A DNA stretch of 64,000 bases from Trichoderma breve (Eukaryota > Ascomycota > Sordariomycetes > Hypocreales > Hypocreaceae), in the NCBI RefSeq assembly GCF_028502605.1, contig NC_079233.1:5766001-5830000 (forward strand), written 5' to 3'. The position numbers and the translations under genes are program-made. Positions 52,366 to 63,413 of the stretch are shown here, in pieces (the stretch's first letter is position 1; every line of letters starts with the position of its first letter). The notes beneath the pieces were generated by a model. The model saw only the letters and a program-made list of their open reading frames with translations. It searched no databases and had not been told where the DNA came from.

Positions 52366-53393
52366 TTAATAGGAGGTCTGTTGAGGAGGAGGAGGTGAAG
52401 ACGTATCATGGGAAGGCGCCTCGTGGTAAGTCTGTGGCTGCTGATACTGCTGAGGAGGATATTGGTTATATGTCTGCGGCTCCTGAGGAGGAGGAGAATA
52501 GGCAGTCTGAGGCTGGTAAGGAGACTGAGCTGGCGGGTAAGGGCTGACTGGCTGAGGAGGATACTGGTCCTGCGGGTATTGGCCCTGTGGGGGGTATTGA
52601 GCGTTGGGCTGAGCAACACCCTGGGGTGGGATAAGCGTCTGCTGCTGCTGGGCTTGCTGATCTTGCTTGGGTTCCATGGCAATCGTCTGAACAGGGGCAG
52701 ACTCATTGTCAAACAGGAATCGACCAGCCTTGCGGCCCTGGAGGAAGCTGTACAGAGTCCAGGCAAAGGTTGCAATAAATAGAAGCCTTCAATCGTATTT
52801 GGTCAGCAAGACATCAACCAATTCAAAGGGGAATTATTCAAACTCACCAGACCAAGGCTCCGAGGCCAGCGATGGCAGAAAGCATGTCGCCACCAGACTT
52901 GAAGAGGATAACGTCACGCTTCTTGACAAAGTCGCGCTTCTTGAAGCATGTCTTGCTGTTAAACAAGCTGCCATCGTCGAAGCAGCCGTCAACCCTGACA
53001 TTGAAGCGGAACTGGGCGCGCTTGGCAGCCACGGCGGCAAAGGTTGCAAGCCAGAGGATCATCATGACACCGTCAAGGACGATGACGGCAACGACATGGT
53101 AGAATTGGTTCAGAGTTGGCAGCTTCTCACTGAGGATAATGTACAAGGAGACGAGCCAGGTGATGATAGCCTAGTTCACTGTTAGATGGTTTGAATTTCG
53201 CATTAGGAATAGAGAGCAGAGAGTTACTTACAATAGCCAGAGCGAGACCTTCCTCGTCAAGGTAGGCATCATGCATCAGACGAGCAGCCAAGGCGAGGAT
53301 GATGAGAGAGATGAGAATCTGGAAAATACGGCAAATGAACACCCAGAGAGGAGTGACCAGCACATGGCCGGATTCGGTTTCAGGCTGTTGCAT
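52366..53393 (-). CDS. MARVEL-domain membrane protein with Pro/Gln-rich tail
   Basis: Four-helix membrane protein of the MARVEL group (Nce102-like or related), likely at the plasma membrane or in eisosomes. Exons 53393..53232, 53170..52848, 52786..52366; both introns 61 nt; 301 aa. Transmembrane helices at about 14-38, 49-69, 76-102 and 153-175. The loop between helices 3 and 4 is hydrophilic with two Cys (CFDDGSLFNSKTC). The C-terminal 110 residues, from METP-like MEPKQDQQAQQQQ onward, are Pro/Gln/Tyr-rich (PPQGQYPQDQYPPQPVSPY) and probably cytoplasmic and disordered. The first intron falls inside helix 2, the second in helix 4, so the ORF pieces alone look like unrelated fragments. Confidence 0.85.
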
Positions 53394-55252
53394 GATGGGC
53401 GAGTCTACCAAGTGTAAACCAAAGTCACAACGAGTGCTTTCTTGAATATACCGAAAAGTCAAAACAAGAAAACTTGGTAACCCAACTTATACAGGGTGTA
53501 TCAAGTGAGGAGTCTGGCCTTACAACAACCGAGGAACCAAGGCCGACGCTGGCAGCAGGACAACACGGCATTCTTATTGCTGCCGCCAACATTGCTAGGG
53601 CCATAGCCGAGCAAGTCCGCTTTAACCTCTATCTCCGCCACCGGCACGTCTATCAGCCTGGGAGCGGTCGGTGAGGCAGACTGCCGGGTCTTGGTCCCCA
53701 TCGTCTGTCGAGCTCGCTCCATTCTGCCCGCGCCAACGATGTGACTAGCTACCTTGGTGCCCCCCTCGGGTTCAGCCGCAGGCCAGGGTGGTGTTTAGGT
53801 TTCTTGCTTGAGAGAGCTTGGACCAGGCTGATCAGGGACTCGGATGTCAGTCACTAGCCGTGCGGCTGTGGCAGCCCAAGGGCGTTTTGACGGCGTTCTG
53901 GGCCCGCATATGAAGCGTCTTGTTAGCTGGTGTTGGGACTGATCTAATAGGTGGCACATGTACCTGGCTGCAGTTGAGCACAGGATCGTGATGTGGAGCG
54001 ACAAAAAAACATTGAACCCCATCCCGAAGGCCTTGCACGCATCGATGCAACGGGACAAATGGTGTGAGTGGGCGGACAGAATACTGCAGACGAGACGCGG
54101 CAAAAACGTCAGGCCAGGGTGGGCTGGGTTGGAACATGTGGCTTGCATAAGAATGCTGGTTGTTAAATGAGAGTTGTAAGCCACCTCGGATCAGCTACTG
54201 GTGCCGCCCAGATGCAGCCGATTTGTCAGTTTAGAGGGCGGGATGAAAGACTATCGAATATCGAAAAAAGGGAAGACAATATGTAAGGTAGAGAATTGGC
54301 ACACTCATCGACTCTCTCTCTATCTGTACAGTTACATGGGCGCTTTGCCACCCCTGGCTTCAACATTGCTTGCACGGCCCAGCAGCTGAACCTGTGCCTG
54401 TGCCTGCGCTACCACCATGTGTTTGTGTTCCGGCTTTTGTTTCCCAACTTGTACTCGTACAGAGTTGGCAGCTCGTGAGCGGAGTCGATCAATATCGACC
54501 GATCGGCAGTGCGCGGGATTCGTTCCGCCGTCTTATGCCTCTCTAGGCTTTTTTCAGCACGTGGAAGCGCGGACCTTTGGGCATTGACAAGCAGAGACAG
54601 ATAGATTGGGTCGTCAGATGTCAGACAGGGATCCGCCGCGGAAAGCTGTGACTGTGACTGTGACCTTGTCCAACTCCTCAACTAGCCCGATCGCGCTCAC
54701 AACTCAGCCTCACTTTTGTTTAGCGTCCTTAGCCGCTTCTGTCCTGTTTGTGCGCTGTCCCGACTGTTCGCTAAGGCTAGCATGAAGGTGGTGCAACTGT
54801 ATTGGCTGCAATTCCTACATGCTCGGGAATGAACTCCGTAACACCACATACGAGTAGGTACATGTAGGAGCACTGCTGCCATCTCTCAGAGGCCTGTGAT
54901 AACCGACAAAGGGACATGGAATTAGCCCAGGGGCGCTTCGCTTCTGCACACTGCGTGCGTGACTGGCGAGCCGTGAATCCACAGCCAGTAGAGCCTCAAT
55001 TCTGGGGGTTCTTGGTGGCCGCCGCTCGCTTTCAGCACACGGATCACCACGCCACTTTCACCTGGATCAAATAGAATCCATGGATAGAATTCATCGGTTT
55101 CACTATAACCGCGCTTAACGCTGCAAGAATCTGCATTACTCATATTATTTACTTTTTTCCCGGCTCTCCGTTAATTTCATTGAAATCTTTATTTTTAAAC
55201 TTTTTTTGTGCATTGTGTGGTTTTTTTTCCTTTATCCTAGCACATTCATGAC
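53394..55252. other. 1.9-kb gene-free region
   Basis: Upstream of the MARVEL gene and 3' of xdh1. Overlapping short frames on both strands, none with recognisable sequence. No RNA gene seen. May include the MARVEL promoter. Confidence 0.45.
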
Positions 55253-56434
55253 TTAGACCTTCTCGTTGGGTCCGGCAATCAGAATCTTGATAGCCTCTCC
55301 GGTCTTGACCTTTTGGAAGGCCTCCTCGGCCTGCTTGAAGCTGACAATACCCGTGATCAGCTTCTTGACATCAACGCGGCCAGTCCTGACAAGCTCAACA
55401 GCAAGCTCGTAATCTCCAGCACCGTAACGGAACGATCCCCGGGCCGTCACCTCCTTCAAGCACATGGCCATGATGGGGAATGTGATGTCGTTCTTGCCCA
55501 TACCACCTTGCACATAAGTGCCTCCCATGCGAACGACGTGTATGCTCGTCTGGATTGACGGCTCCGCGCCGCTGGCATCAATGACGACGTCAGCGCCGAT
55601 GGGCAGGTCTGCAAGCTCCTTGATGGCCTGGGCGTTCTCCTCGGGCGAGACTCTCTGAGACACATAGGCGTGCGTCGAGCTGAAGCTCTTGGCAAAGTCC
55701 AGCTTGGACTGCACAATATCGACACTGACCACCTTGGTTGCGCCGTAGGATTTCGCCACGGCAGCACAGAGCAGGCCCACGGGTCCAGCTCCCATCACCA
55801 CAACAGACTGGCCGGGCTGGATCTGGGCCTGCTTGACAATGTGAACCGCCACCGCCAGCGGCTCAATCAGAGCGCCCTCCTGCAGAGACACGTTGTCCGG
55901 CAGCTTGTAGCAAAAGTCGGCTGGGGCCGCCCACAGGCCGGTCAGGGTGCCGTGGTATGGCGGCGTCGCGGCAAAGACCATGTCCGCGCAGAGGTTGTAC
56001 TTGCCGGCACGGCAGAAGTTGCATCGACGGCATGGGTAGCCGGGCTCGAGGGCCACTCGGTCGCCCACCTTGAGGTTCTTGACGGCCGGGCCAACCTCGA
56101 CAATGGTTCCGGCAGACTCGTGGCCCAGGACCATGGGGTCCTTGACAACAAAGTGTCCGATGGCGCCGTGCACCCAGTAGTGGACGTCTGAGCCGCAAAT
56201 TCCCGTGTAGTTTACCGCGACGAGGACATCGTTGGGGTCGGAGATGGTGGGCTTGGGGCGCTCCTCAAAGGTGACGTCTCCGGGCTTGTTAAGGACAAAA
56301 GAAAGGTTCTGTTTCCGTCGAGGCCAGCCGGTCAGCTCCAATGCTCTATACGTGTATTCTCAACGCCGATTGCCTCTCCGTTGGGTGAGTCCTCTTACGC
56401 TGATCGCATCCTTGTTAATCGTCTGAGTCGCCAT
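55253..56434 (-). CDS. xdh1: D-xylulose reductase (xylitol dehydrogenase)
   Basis: NAD-dependent zinc polyol dehydrogenase that converts xylitol to D-xylulose in the fungal D-xylose/L-arabinose pathway. Exons 56434..56399 and 56308..55253; intron 90 nt; 363 aa, the length I remember for T. reesei Xdh1. Exon 1 codes [12 protein letters not shown]; without it an ORF starts artefactually in the intron. Catalytic zinc ligands: Cys50 (GICGSD), His75 and Glu76 (LGHESAG). Structural zinc: Cys105, 108, 111 and 119. Rossmann motif VMGAGPVGL followed by VVSVDI, whose Asp fits NAD rather than NADP. L-arabitol or sorbitol dehydrogenases are related, but sequence recall points firmly to xylitol. Upstream Cre1- and Xyr1-like words suggest carbon control. 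Confidence 0.95.
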
Positions 56435-56470
56435 TTTAACGGTGCTGGAATTCAATGAGCAGACGCTTTG

Positions 56471-56476
56471 GCGGGG
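56471..56476 (+). promoter_or_regulatory. Cre1-type site (GCGGGG) in the xdh1 promoter
   Basis: Matches SYGGRG, the Cre1/CreA carbon-repressor word, 37 bp before the xdh1 ATG. Short and degenerate, so only a candidate. Confidence 0.35.
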
Positions 56477-56564
56477 TAGCTCTTCAAATCAGCAAAAGAT
56501 CCTCAGTCACAGTGACGATGAAGCAAGAGTTGAGCGAGAAAGAAAATTCCTCTCGCAGCCCGAT

Positions 56565-56571
56565 GGCAATT
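56565..56571 (+). promoter_or_regulatory. Xyr1-type word GGC(A/T)4
   Basis: GGCAATT fits the Xyr1 consensus GGC(A/T)4 known from T. reesei hydrolase and xylose genes. A second copy is at 56832-56838. Confidence 0.3.
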
Positions 56572-56574
56572 CCA

Positions 56575-56581
56575 TTATATA
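56575..56581 (-). promoter_or_regulatory. candidate TATA box of xdh1
   Basis: TATATAA on the coding (minus) strand, about 140 bp before the xdh1 ATG. Confidence 0.4.
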
Positions 56582-56593
56582 CGCAAATCTCAT

Positions 56594-56599
56594 CCCCGC
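56594..56599 (-). promoter_or_regulatory. Cre1-type site in the xdh1 promoter (second)
   Basis: CCCCGC on the plus strand, i.e. GCGGGG on the coding strand. A third copy is at 56717-56722. Confidence 0.35.
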
Positions 56600-56716
56600 A
56601 TTGGGATTCAGCCATATGACATTTTCCATCCGCGACGAGTTTCTTCCCAACCGACGCCCCACGATAGCTAATTGGAGAGCCACGGATCACGCTGCCAGGC
56701 TTCCATATTCCAAGGA

Positions 56717-56722
56717 CCCCGC
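56717..56722 (-). promoter_or_regulatory. Cre1-type site in the xdh1 promoter (third)
   Basis: Another CCCCGC on the plus strand; with the others, three SYGGRG words lie within about 290 bp upstream of the ATG. Confidence 0.35.
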
Positions 56723-56831
56723 GCAGTGCTACTCTGCGCGCCTAGTATTTTGGCAGAGGCTCCAGGTTCCTGAGTGACAAGGAACTTTCAAAACTATTTG
56801 AAGTGCAACCCACAATTATAAGAGGACCAAT

Positions 56832-56838
56832 GGCAATT
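56832..56838 (+). promoter_or_regulatory. Xyr1-type word GGC(A/T)4 (second)
   Basis: GGCAATT, about 400 bp upstream of xdh1. Candidate only. Confidence 0.25.
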
Positions 56839-57767
56839 TAACCGGTGACAATAGCCGCACCAATGGGAGAAGCGTTGGAGAATTAATGGAGATTCTGGTC
56901 GCCAGCGATTTCGGTGGTGTAGTTGGGCAGACATTGATTTTTTCTTGCCACACCACGTGCTGTGTAAGTCGGGATGCAGAATAGCATGACCATGAAATCC
57001 GTGTTATGCCAATGAAGCATACACTCGGAAGCTTTCCGAATGATTTTAAGAGATTGACTCATTACCATCACATGCCCATATCATCGTATGAGATCAATTC
57101 CGGCTGTCTTTTGAGCAATATATCTGCGCTTGAAGCACACCACTCATGCCTACCCTGTAGCAAACAGCTCAATATTTTGGGCATTGATGGAGAGTGGCTC
57201 TTGATAGAGGCTGATATCTCTTCTCCATATGATGTCACTGTGTCTGCGCAAAAACAAGAGTGAGATTATTCTATTAAGCTCTCCTGGTTGCGTTTCCAAT
57301 TCCTTTTATTGCATCTGTGTCATAAGCGGCGGACACCAGTCGCTAATCTGTATTTTGCGAAGTTGAATACATAAACATAACTCTTCAATTCGTAGATGAG
57401 CATTGCGGACTCATCTTTATTTATCATTTCACAGTTACTAACATGAGTTACAATCAGTATCCGCTTCTATAGATAAGGGAGGCAAAATACATTGATTGGG
57501 TCGCAATGGGTCTAAAAGGAGGGCGTCTCTCAACGATAGCCACCAAACAAAAAGGGAACTTCGTGATACTTGGATAGGTACTAGAAACACTGTGACTTTG
57601 AGGCACGATGGTCTTAAATAAAAGAGCTCGTCAAGTACTTATAAGGATGTAAATGCTCCAATCTCTGAGATGAAGTAAAATATGTAGCTCAGCAAATAGA
57701 GTTGGTTGTGTACGTCAAAACCTAGAACTCGCTACACATCGCCTTCACAATATAACAATCATCATCA

Positions 57768-59019
57768 TTATCTAGCACGGTGCTTAAGCGGGATAGCGTC
57801 TGTGTCATCAACAATCGGCATCCCCAATGTAGAGGCTACACTCAGATCTCCTTCATGTCGACAAACCTTTTTTTCTTCACTGGAGGTATTGACTGATATA
57901 TTAGAGAAAGACGTCGCGCCCATGGGCTCAGCCAGCATCCATGTAAGCATGATGAGGCCGTCGGCTGGTATGCTGCCATCATCTGTAGGAAATACCAGCT
58001 GACGAGAGGCTCTGACTATGAAGTATCCATTTTCGGCGTGCATCTGTAATATCCGAGCTCCTGTTTCGTGAAAGCTTAACATCAAGACCTGGAATGAACG
58101 TGAGCCATGATATTATACAGCTGTTGTAACGCCCTTACCGGAAATGTATGGTGCTCGAGCCATGGAAATAGAGCAAGGTTCCTGCGGAGTATGCTGACAG
58201 CTAGTAACAATTCGCTCCTTAATATTCGGTCATCGGGTATAATTGTATCGTATGTGATGATAATTATATGAGGCACTTGTGGATTAGGTCCATATCGGCT
58301 TCCGCCCTGATAAAGGAGCGTAGATGTTGCTTCAAACTCATGATACTCATTTGCTGGACCTGTGTAAACTTTCCCATAACCCGTGGCCCCAGTAGGATCT
58401 ACAGGGTATAAACTAGCAGGCGAGCGGGATTAGCATATCAATACATTTGATATGATGGGGAGGCTTGATGGGAGCGCACATACCGACTGACGATCCACCA
58501 TGGGTTATGTTTCATAGTGCCACCATCAATCCAGGCGTCTGTCATCTGCCAGAGGGCATTGGCATAGTAATTGACACAACAAATGTCTGGTATTCGATTC
58601 CCATCCTCGTCTATGATCCAACGCGTCTCTTTTTCGGGTTCTGGCCATACTTCTCCATCCTCGAGATATTGTTCGGCCAGCCATTTTGCCCATCTGTGAC
58701 GAGTGGGTTTGGAAAAGAAGAACCTCTTTTCGACATCAATTGGGTCAAAGTCGTCAATGTTAAGTGGGGCACCTCGAATGACTTTCAGTTCCTCTAAATC
58801 CTCATCGGATAACAGCGGTGTGTCCTCTCTTATCTCCAAGCAGCGCTTCAGTCTGGTATACTGATCGTATAGTTGTAGATGCCATTCTAGCTGATGGTCA
58901 GGATGTGGTCGCGGCAAAGACCTGAGAAGTCTCCGGAATCTGGACGAGGAGCCATATGAAGGACCGCCCCAGAGAAGCGCTATGTCATAAATCTCTGTGG
59001 GGCAGTTATGCCAAAGCAT
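57768..59019 (-). CDS. hypothetical protein, 376 aa, three exons
   Basis: Not recognised. Exons 59019..58484, 58412..58139, 58088..57768; introns 71 and 50 nt; 376 aa. The exons join in frame at Arg (CG/T) and after HTFP. ATG 59019 starts MLWHNCPTEIYDIALLWGG. The sequence is rich in Trp, Tyr and acidic residues, with WAKWLAEQYLEDGEVWPEPE, YYANALWQMTDAWIDGG and PQVPHIIIITYDTIIPDDRI segments. The second half looks like a beta-rich fold (LFPWLEHHTF, LMLSFHETGARILQMHAENGYFIVRASR). No signal peptide, TM or known catalytic motif. It probably belongs to a lineage-restricted ascomycete family. The 50-nt intron is at the short end for fungi but has clean borders. Confidence 0.75.
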
Positions 59020-60307
59020 GGCAAGGTACTAGTAGGTATGAAATGATGATGGAAGCTACCCGGCCAGGAAGCTCTTATCAGACACGCTTCTCCAAAATAT
59101 CCAGCTATTTGTGGAGTTGCAAGTCCGAAACGTGTAGTAAAGTTCTAGTGGGTTGCATCTGTCAGTCAGCTTTGGGCAATTGTTTGATGCTAAAGTTGCT
59201 GCTAAATAAAGAGGCGGGGCTCTTCCTTGTATCTCCCGAAACTCTGCCTGCGATAAGCGGGGTAGCGCTGCCTGGAGGTACCTGTTGGAACTTGGGTGTT
59301 GTACGACCTGCACTTGCTCAGGCACCACCACGTGAGATGGAGGGCTCGTCATGGAAGGAACCACCAAATTTGGAAGCCAAAAAAGAAAGGACCAAAGGAA
59401 ACAAAGGCTCACCTAATCATGTCAAAGATCTGACACGGCGACTTTCAATCTTCCATTTTTCCCTCCCTCAATCTCATTCCCCCAAGATCTTCTTCTCGCT
59501 CGCTGCACGCTTGACAGACATTCGCCCGCCCCAATAAATTAAGCGCCCTTCCTGCCGCGGCCAACATCCTCCAGCCTATCAGAAACCCACCTCGATGCGA
59601 CCAGACGCGATGCTGCAGGCCGTGTGAGTGGCCTATGGCGTTCGTCCAGTGCCTTCAAGCTTCAACCCACCCCTGCGTCTCCAGCGCTTAAGTACGCCAA
59701 TGCAGTGTGATGCGGCTTCCCATTGGCCTGCCGGGGTATCGATGGCGTCCACCCTTCAAGATCAAGGTGCTATTTTGGGGCGCAGAGATCATGGTGCCAC
59801 CCACTCTCTCTCGTGGTTCGCCGTGATGTGTGCCTTTGTCCGTCTACACCGGCTGCGATTCTCATGCCGACTCGACTAAGCTGTCTAGCCAAAGGCGCTT
59901 AATCGACTGATTCGATGGCGGCATCTTTTGGCTATCAGGTTGGGTCGCCGACCTGCTCCCCACCCATTCACAAGGCTGGCACACTTGGACAAGAGGAGTG
60001 CTTCTTTATTATATCTGGTCTTGTAGCGCTGTTTTTTATTCCTGCCCTTGCATAGTGCTCCTTTTGTTGTTGTTCTTTGTTGTGTCTGCTCTGCTGGTAT
60101 CACGATGCGACGCTCAGCCAACAAACAATGAAGCCGTAGCATCTTGTTAGCGTTTGCCCTCACCTTTTGGATACCCTAGGCGTTTCTTTTTGTTTCTTTC
60201 GGTGCTCTGGCGCACCACTTCAACTCGATACCCCACGCCTCTTCCGTGAAGAAGGCCCTTTTTGAGCGCTGCTTGTGTATACTAATACACCATCTCGTGC
60301 TTAAACC
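59020..60307. other. divergent promoter region
   Basis: 1.3 kb between divergent starts of the 376-aa and 615-aa genes. Frames here (up to 193 codons at 58956-59537) overlap the promoter and lack features. No gene supported. Confidence 0.45.
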
Positions 60308-62155
60308 ATGGCCTCACATCGGCCGTCTGGCAGTGCCAGCTTGTCGCTCTTCCCCAATCCCAACTTTTCCAAACCTCACCCACGCGCCCAGGCACCTCGA
60401 GCCCGTCGTTCAGAGTCCCATGAGCGTCGAGCGGCCACGCCGCAGCAGCAACTTCCAGATAGTCGCGCTGTAACACCTGTTGCTTCACCCTCGCCGGTGC
60501 TTGCTCCAGTAGCATCGCCCTCTCAAAATGGCCGACAGACTCCACAACAGAGGACGCACACGCCTCTAGAGTTCAATCCTCCAATCGAGGAAGCATCAGA
60601 GGTTGTCTCAGACCACAATGTTCTGCCAACCATGGACACAGAAGAGCAACTTGACGGACCTGGCGAGGGTCCGAGTCGCCCACGATTGACCATCGAAGTT
60701 CCTAGAGATGGTGCACTCCCACCACCACCTCCGATGTTCCTTGGTAATAATGTCAACCAGCCGAGGAATTCCATCGCCAAACCCCCTCTATTTTTCGACC
60801 CTCCCCCAAATTCTCAACCGCCGCCGCCCTTGCGATCTATGTTCCCGACATACAATCCCGACCTACCCTTGGACCAACAAAACTACGGCCCAATTCAAAT
60901 GAACCCATCTGGCGTGCCTCGGGCTGTTGTCAGTCGCCAGAGCTACTATGAAAACGCTGAACCTCTACCAGAGCAACCTCCTGTCAGAGTCCCCGTTCGC
61001 CCTCAAAACCCTCCAGTCATTCCCGCCATCTGTACAACCGAGCAACTTCAAGATCTCTGGAAAGTTACAAACGGCTGGCAAGCATCTGGCTCTGAGGGCC
61101 GCGTTTACTGCTTGAAGTTGACACAGCAGAAAGATGCCCCCGTTTATACACTCTCTTCCACCTCACAGCCTTTCTATAACCTCCGTTTGGATCCCACATC
61201 TGCATCAGCCTATGTATCACTAAACAGATACGATCCCAGCAAGGCCTACAAAGTTCCCAAACCACCGTCAAATTCCGCTGCAAACATTCTCAATGGTGTA
61301 ATGGGTGGTGGCAATCGTGCCTCAGACGGAAAGTATTGGCAAGAGGCTCTGAATACAACCCTGGAAGAGGAATCTAGAAAACATTCTCCAAATGACGGCC
61401 TTGCTGCTCTTCTCATGCCCTGTGCCGCAACAAAGATAGTCATGGATAGGGCAGACGATCCTGGCACGGTTGCGGCTGCGGAGAGAGAGTGTGGAAGGCT
61501 TGTGTGGGATGACGATAGTGCAAGTTACTATTTGGTGCATCCCGCTTTGGCGACACCCTTCTGTCTCACAATTGAGCATTCTGGTGCCTGGTCTCGTGTT
61601 GAGTATACACTAGAGCATCATGAATCGCCACAACACCTTGCCAAGCTGACGCGAGATGGTACTGGTAGTGGGTGGTTGGAAATCGATACTGGTGTTGCGT
61701 CCAAAATTGAGTCATTTTATATTGTCGATGTGGCTGTTACGGCATTGCTTCTTGTTGCCGCCATGGATGATCGAAACTCACCCAACACTGTTATAGAGGC
61801 ATTCGAGGCACCGCCGTTACCAGAGCCTCCCAGACAATCAAGAAGCCTCAGCAGCGCTTTGAGCCGACACCGTGACTCTGAGGACGGCAAGAAGAAGAAG
61901 GACAAGAAGGAAAAGAAGCGCACACGGATGGAACAATTCGAAATTGACCTCGAGAGCCAAAATGACAGCCTGGCCAAGGAGCTGGGTAGGGGGAGCAAAA
62001 AGTCATCGGAAGACAAAGGGCCGTTTATACTACGAGTCATTGTCAAGCTGGTGAAGGGGATATTTAACTGTTTTATATGGATACTTACGATTGGGTTTGC
62101 ATGTGTCAAGGGAGTTTTCAAGGTTTTTTATAAATGTGTGGGATCCAAGTATTAA
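60308..62155 (+). CDS. 615-aa Pro-rich protein with hydrophobic C-terminal tail
   Basis: Single exon, ATG 60308 (MASHRPSGSASLSLFPNPNF). Residues 1-240 are Pro/Ser-rich and likely disordered (APRARRSESHERR, PPPPPMFLGNN, PPPNSQPPPPLRS). Residues about 240-480 look folded and beta-rich (EGRVYCLKLTQQKDAPVYTL, YVSLNRYDPSKAYKV, GRLVWDDDSASYYLVHPAL, CLTIEHSGAWSRVEYTLEHH). A highly basic Lys/Glu stretch (DGKKKKDKKEKKRTRMEQF) follows, then a hydrophobic/amphipathic tail 571-612 (FILRVIVKLVKGIFNCFIWI) ending GSKY, which could be a membrane anchor. I recall fungal homologues labelled acetylserotonin methyltransferase-like; no methyltransferase motif is present here, so that name looks unfounded. Function unknown. 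Confidence 0.85.
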   Translation: MASHRPSGSASLSLFPNPNFSKPHPRAQAPRARRSESHERRAATPQQQLPDSRAVTPVASPSPVLAPVASPSQNGRQTPQQRTHTPLEFNPPIEEASEVVSDHNVLPTMDTEEQLDGPGEGPSRPRLTIEVPRDGALPPPPPMFLGNNVNQPRNSIAKPPLFFDPPPNSQPPPPLRSMFPTYNPDLPLDQQNYGPIQMNPSGVPRAVVSRQSYYENAEPLPEQPPVRVPVRPQNPPVIPAICTTEQLQDLWKVTNGWQASGSEGRVYCLKLTQQKDAPVYTLSSTSQPFYNLRLDPTSASAYVSLNRYDPSKAYKVPKPPSNSAANILNGVMGGGNRASDGKYWQEALNTTLEEESRKHSPNDGLAALLMPCAATKIVMDRADDPGTVAAAERECGRLVWDDDSASYYLVHPALATPFCLTIEHSGAWSRVEYTLEHHESPQHLAKLTRDGTGSGWLEIDTGVASKIESFYIVDVAVTALLLVAAMDDRNSPNTVIEAFEAPPLPEPPRQSRSLSSALSRHRDSEDGKKKKDKKEKKRTRMEQFEIDLESQNDSLAKELGRGSKKSSEDKGPFILRVIVKLVKGIFNCFIWILTIGFACVKGVFKVFYKCVGSKY

Positions 62156-62518
62156 TACGACAATGCATTATGATGATCGATGACAACGAGCGACCGAAAC
62201 ATCTCTTTCAATGTGATCGTGAATATTACCGGTCCACTACATTTAAATGCGGAAATCTAGGTTGTATAAGCCCATCACACAGTTACTTCATGATTGTAAT
62301 GCCAAGAAACTTGTTCATAACAAATTGTAAATAAAAGAAAGCCCATTTTGAAAATCCATTTTCGGGATGATCTAACATCCATACGTTATATATACGCATT
62401 AGGACCATCTTGCAATTGCACAATATAATGCATTAACAGCGCTTATGATTAAAGAATCTTCCCTCTCTCTCATCAACCCTTTCCACTTTTTGTTCTCTTC
62501 CGCCCGCTCGCCTCACAT
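62156..62518. other. short intergenic region between convergent genes
   Basis: 363 bp of AT-rich 3' sequence between the 615-aa gene and utp11. No gene. Confidence 0.5.
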
Positions 62519-63413
62519 CTACCGCTTCCTCTTCCGCACCATAATCTTCTTCCCTCTCCTCGTCGTCCCGCCTGAAGTAGCCGTCTTGGCCATCTTGGCG
62601 CGCTGGACCTCGAGTTGGGTCTCCGCGGTCATGAGGGCCTTGACTTTTTTGCGCGAGTGCTCGAGCTTGCGCTTGAGTTCGTTGAGGTTTTCTGATCGTT
62701 CGAATGCTTCGTTTTGGTCTTCTCTTTTCGTAGTTTCGTCTTCGGCTGCTTGTAGGGCTTCGTCTCGTTCGTCTTCGTTGTCCAGGAATACAATCTTCCG
62801 GGGACCATTTGAATTTGACCTTCGTTTTGACGGGCCGTCAATCTCATCGTCGAGATCAAAATCGTCGTCTTCGTCCTCATCGTCTTCCTCGGCCAGCTGA
62901 TCCAGGCCCTTTGTTAAAACGGCCTGCTGCTCTAACCTCGCCAGTTCCTTCACGGCGACCTGCTTCATCGTGCGGACGTATCCCAGGTCCTGCGTCTTGA
63001 GCAGCCGCACCGTGTCCTGGTCCATGCCCTTGTTGTTCCCGCGGTCGCCCTCGACCCTGCCGTTCCACTTCCTGCCGACGTTGATCTTGGCGCCGGGGCC
63101 TTTGCGCGACATCATGCCGAAGTAGAATTCATCTTCGTTGCGCTCGGCGGCCTTTTCGCGGAGGGCCTTGAGCTGTGCTTTTTTCTGGTTGTAGTCCTTT
63201 GCACGCTTGGAGTAATCCTGCACTCTGCCGTCAGTATCACTTCATCGAGACTTTTCTAAAAGAGGCTCCCGGGGGATAAAGATTGGGGATTTGCTGTCTT
63301 TGTCTTTTGTCTCGTACCTTGTGCTTCTCGAGGAGACCGAGGCGGCGGCGCTCGAGAGGTTGCGCACGCTCCCGATGGGGGCGCCGCTGAATCGAGTTTC
63401 GCAAAGATGACAT
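62519..63413 (-). CDS. utp11: U3 snoRNP / SSU processome protein Utp11
   Basis: Nucleolar factor for 18S rRNA maturation. Exons 63413..63318 and 63217..62519; intron 100 nt; 264 aa. Exon 1 codes [20 protein letters not shown] and [11 protein letters not shown], the family N-terminus; exon 2 continues [20 protein letters not shown], with [19 protein letters not shown] following, as in human UTP11. [16 protein letters not shown] acidic run and [12 protein letters not shown] lie in the middle. The C-terminus is very basic ([11 protein letters not shown]), a likely nuclear/nucleolar signal. Start ATG 63413 gives the conserved start. Confidence 0.93.

Larger units (their letters stand above)
56435..57767. 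other. xdh1 upstream region
   Basis: 1.3 kb between the xdh1 start and the 3' end of the next gene, holding the promoter words listed separately. Frames of 60-110 codons look accidental. No gene. Confidence 0.5.

Noticed and set aside
58956..59537. 193-codon plus-strand frame
   Set aside because: Starts antisense to the 376-aa gene and runs through its promoter; no recognisable motif.
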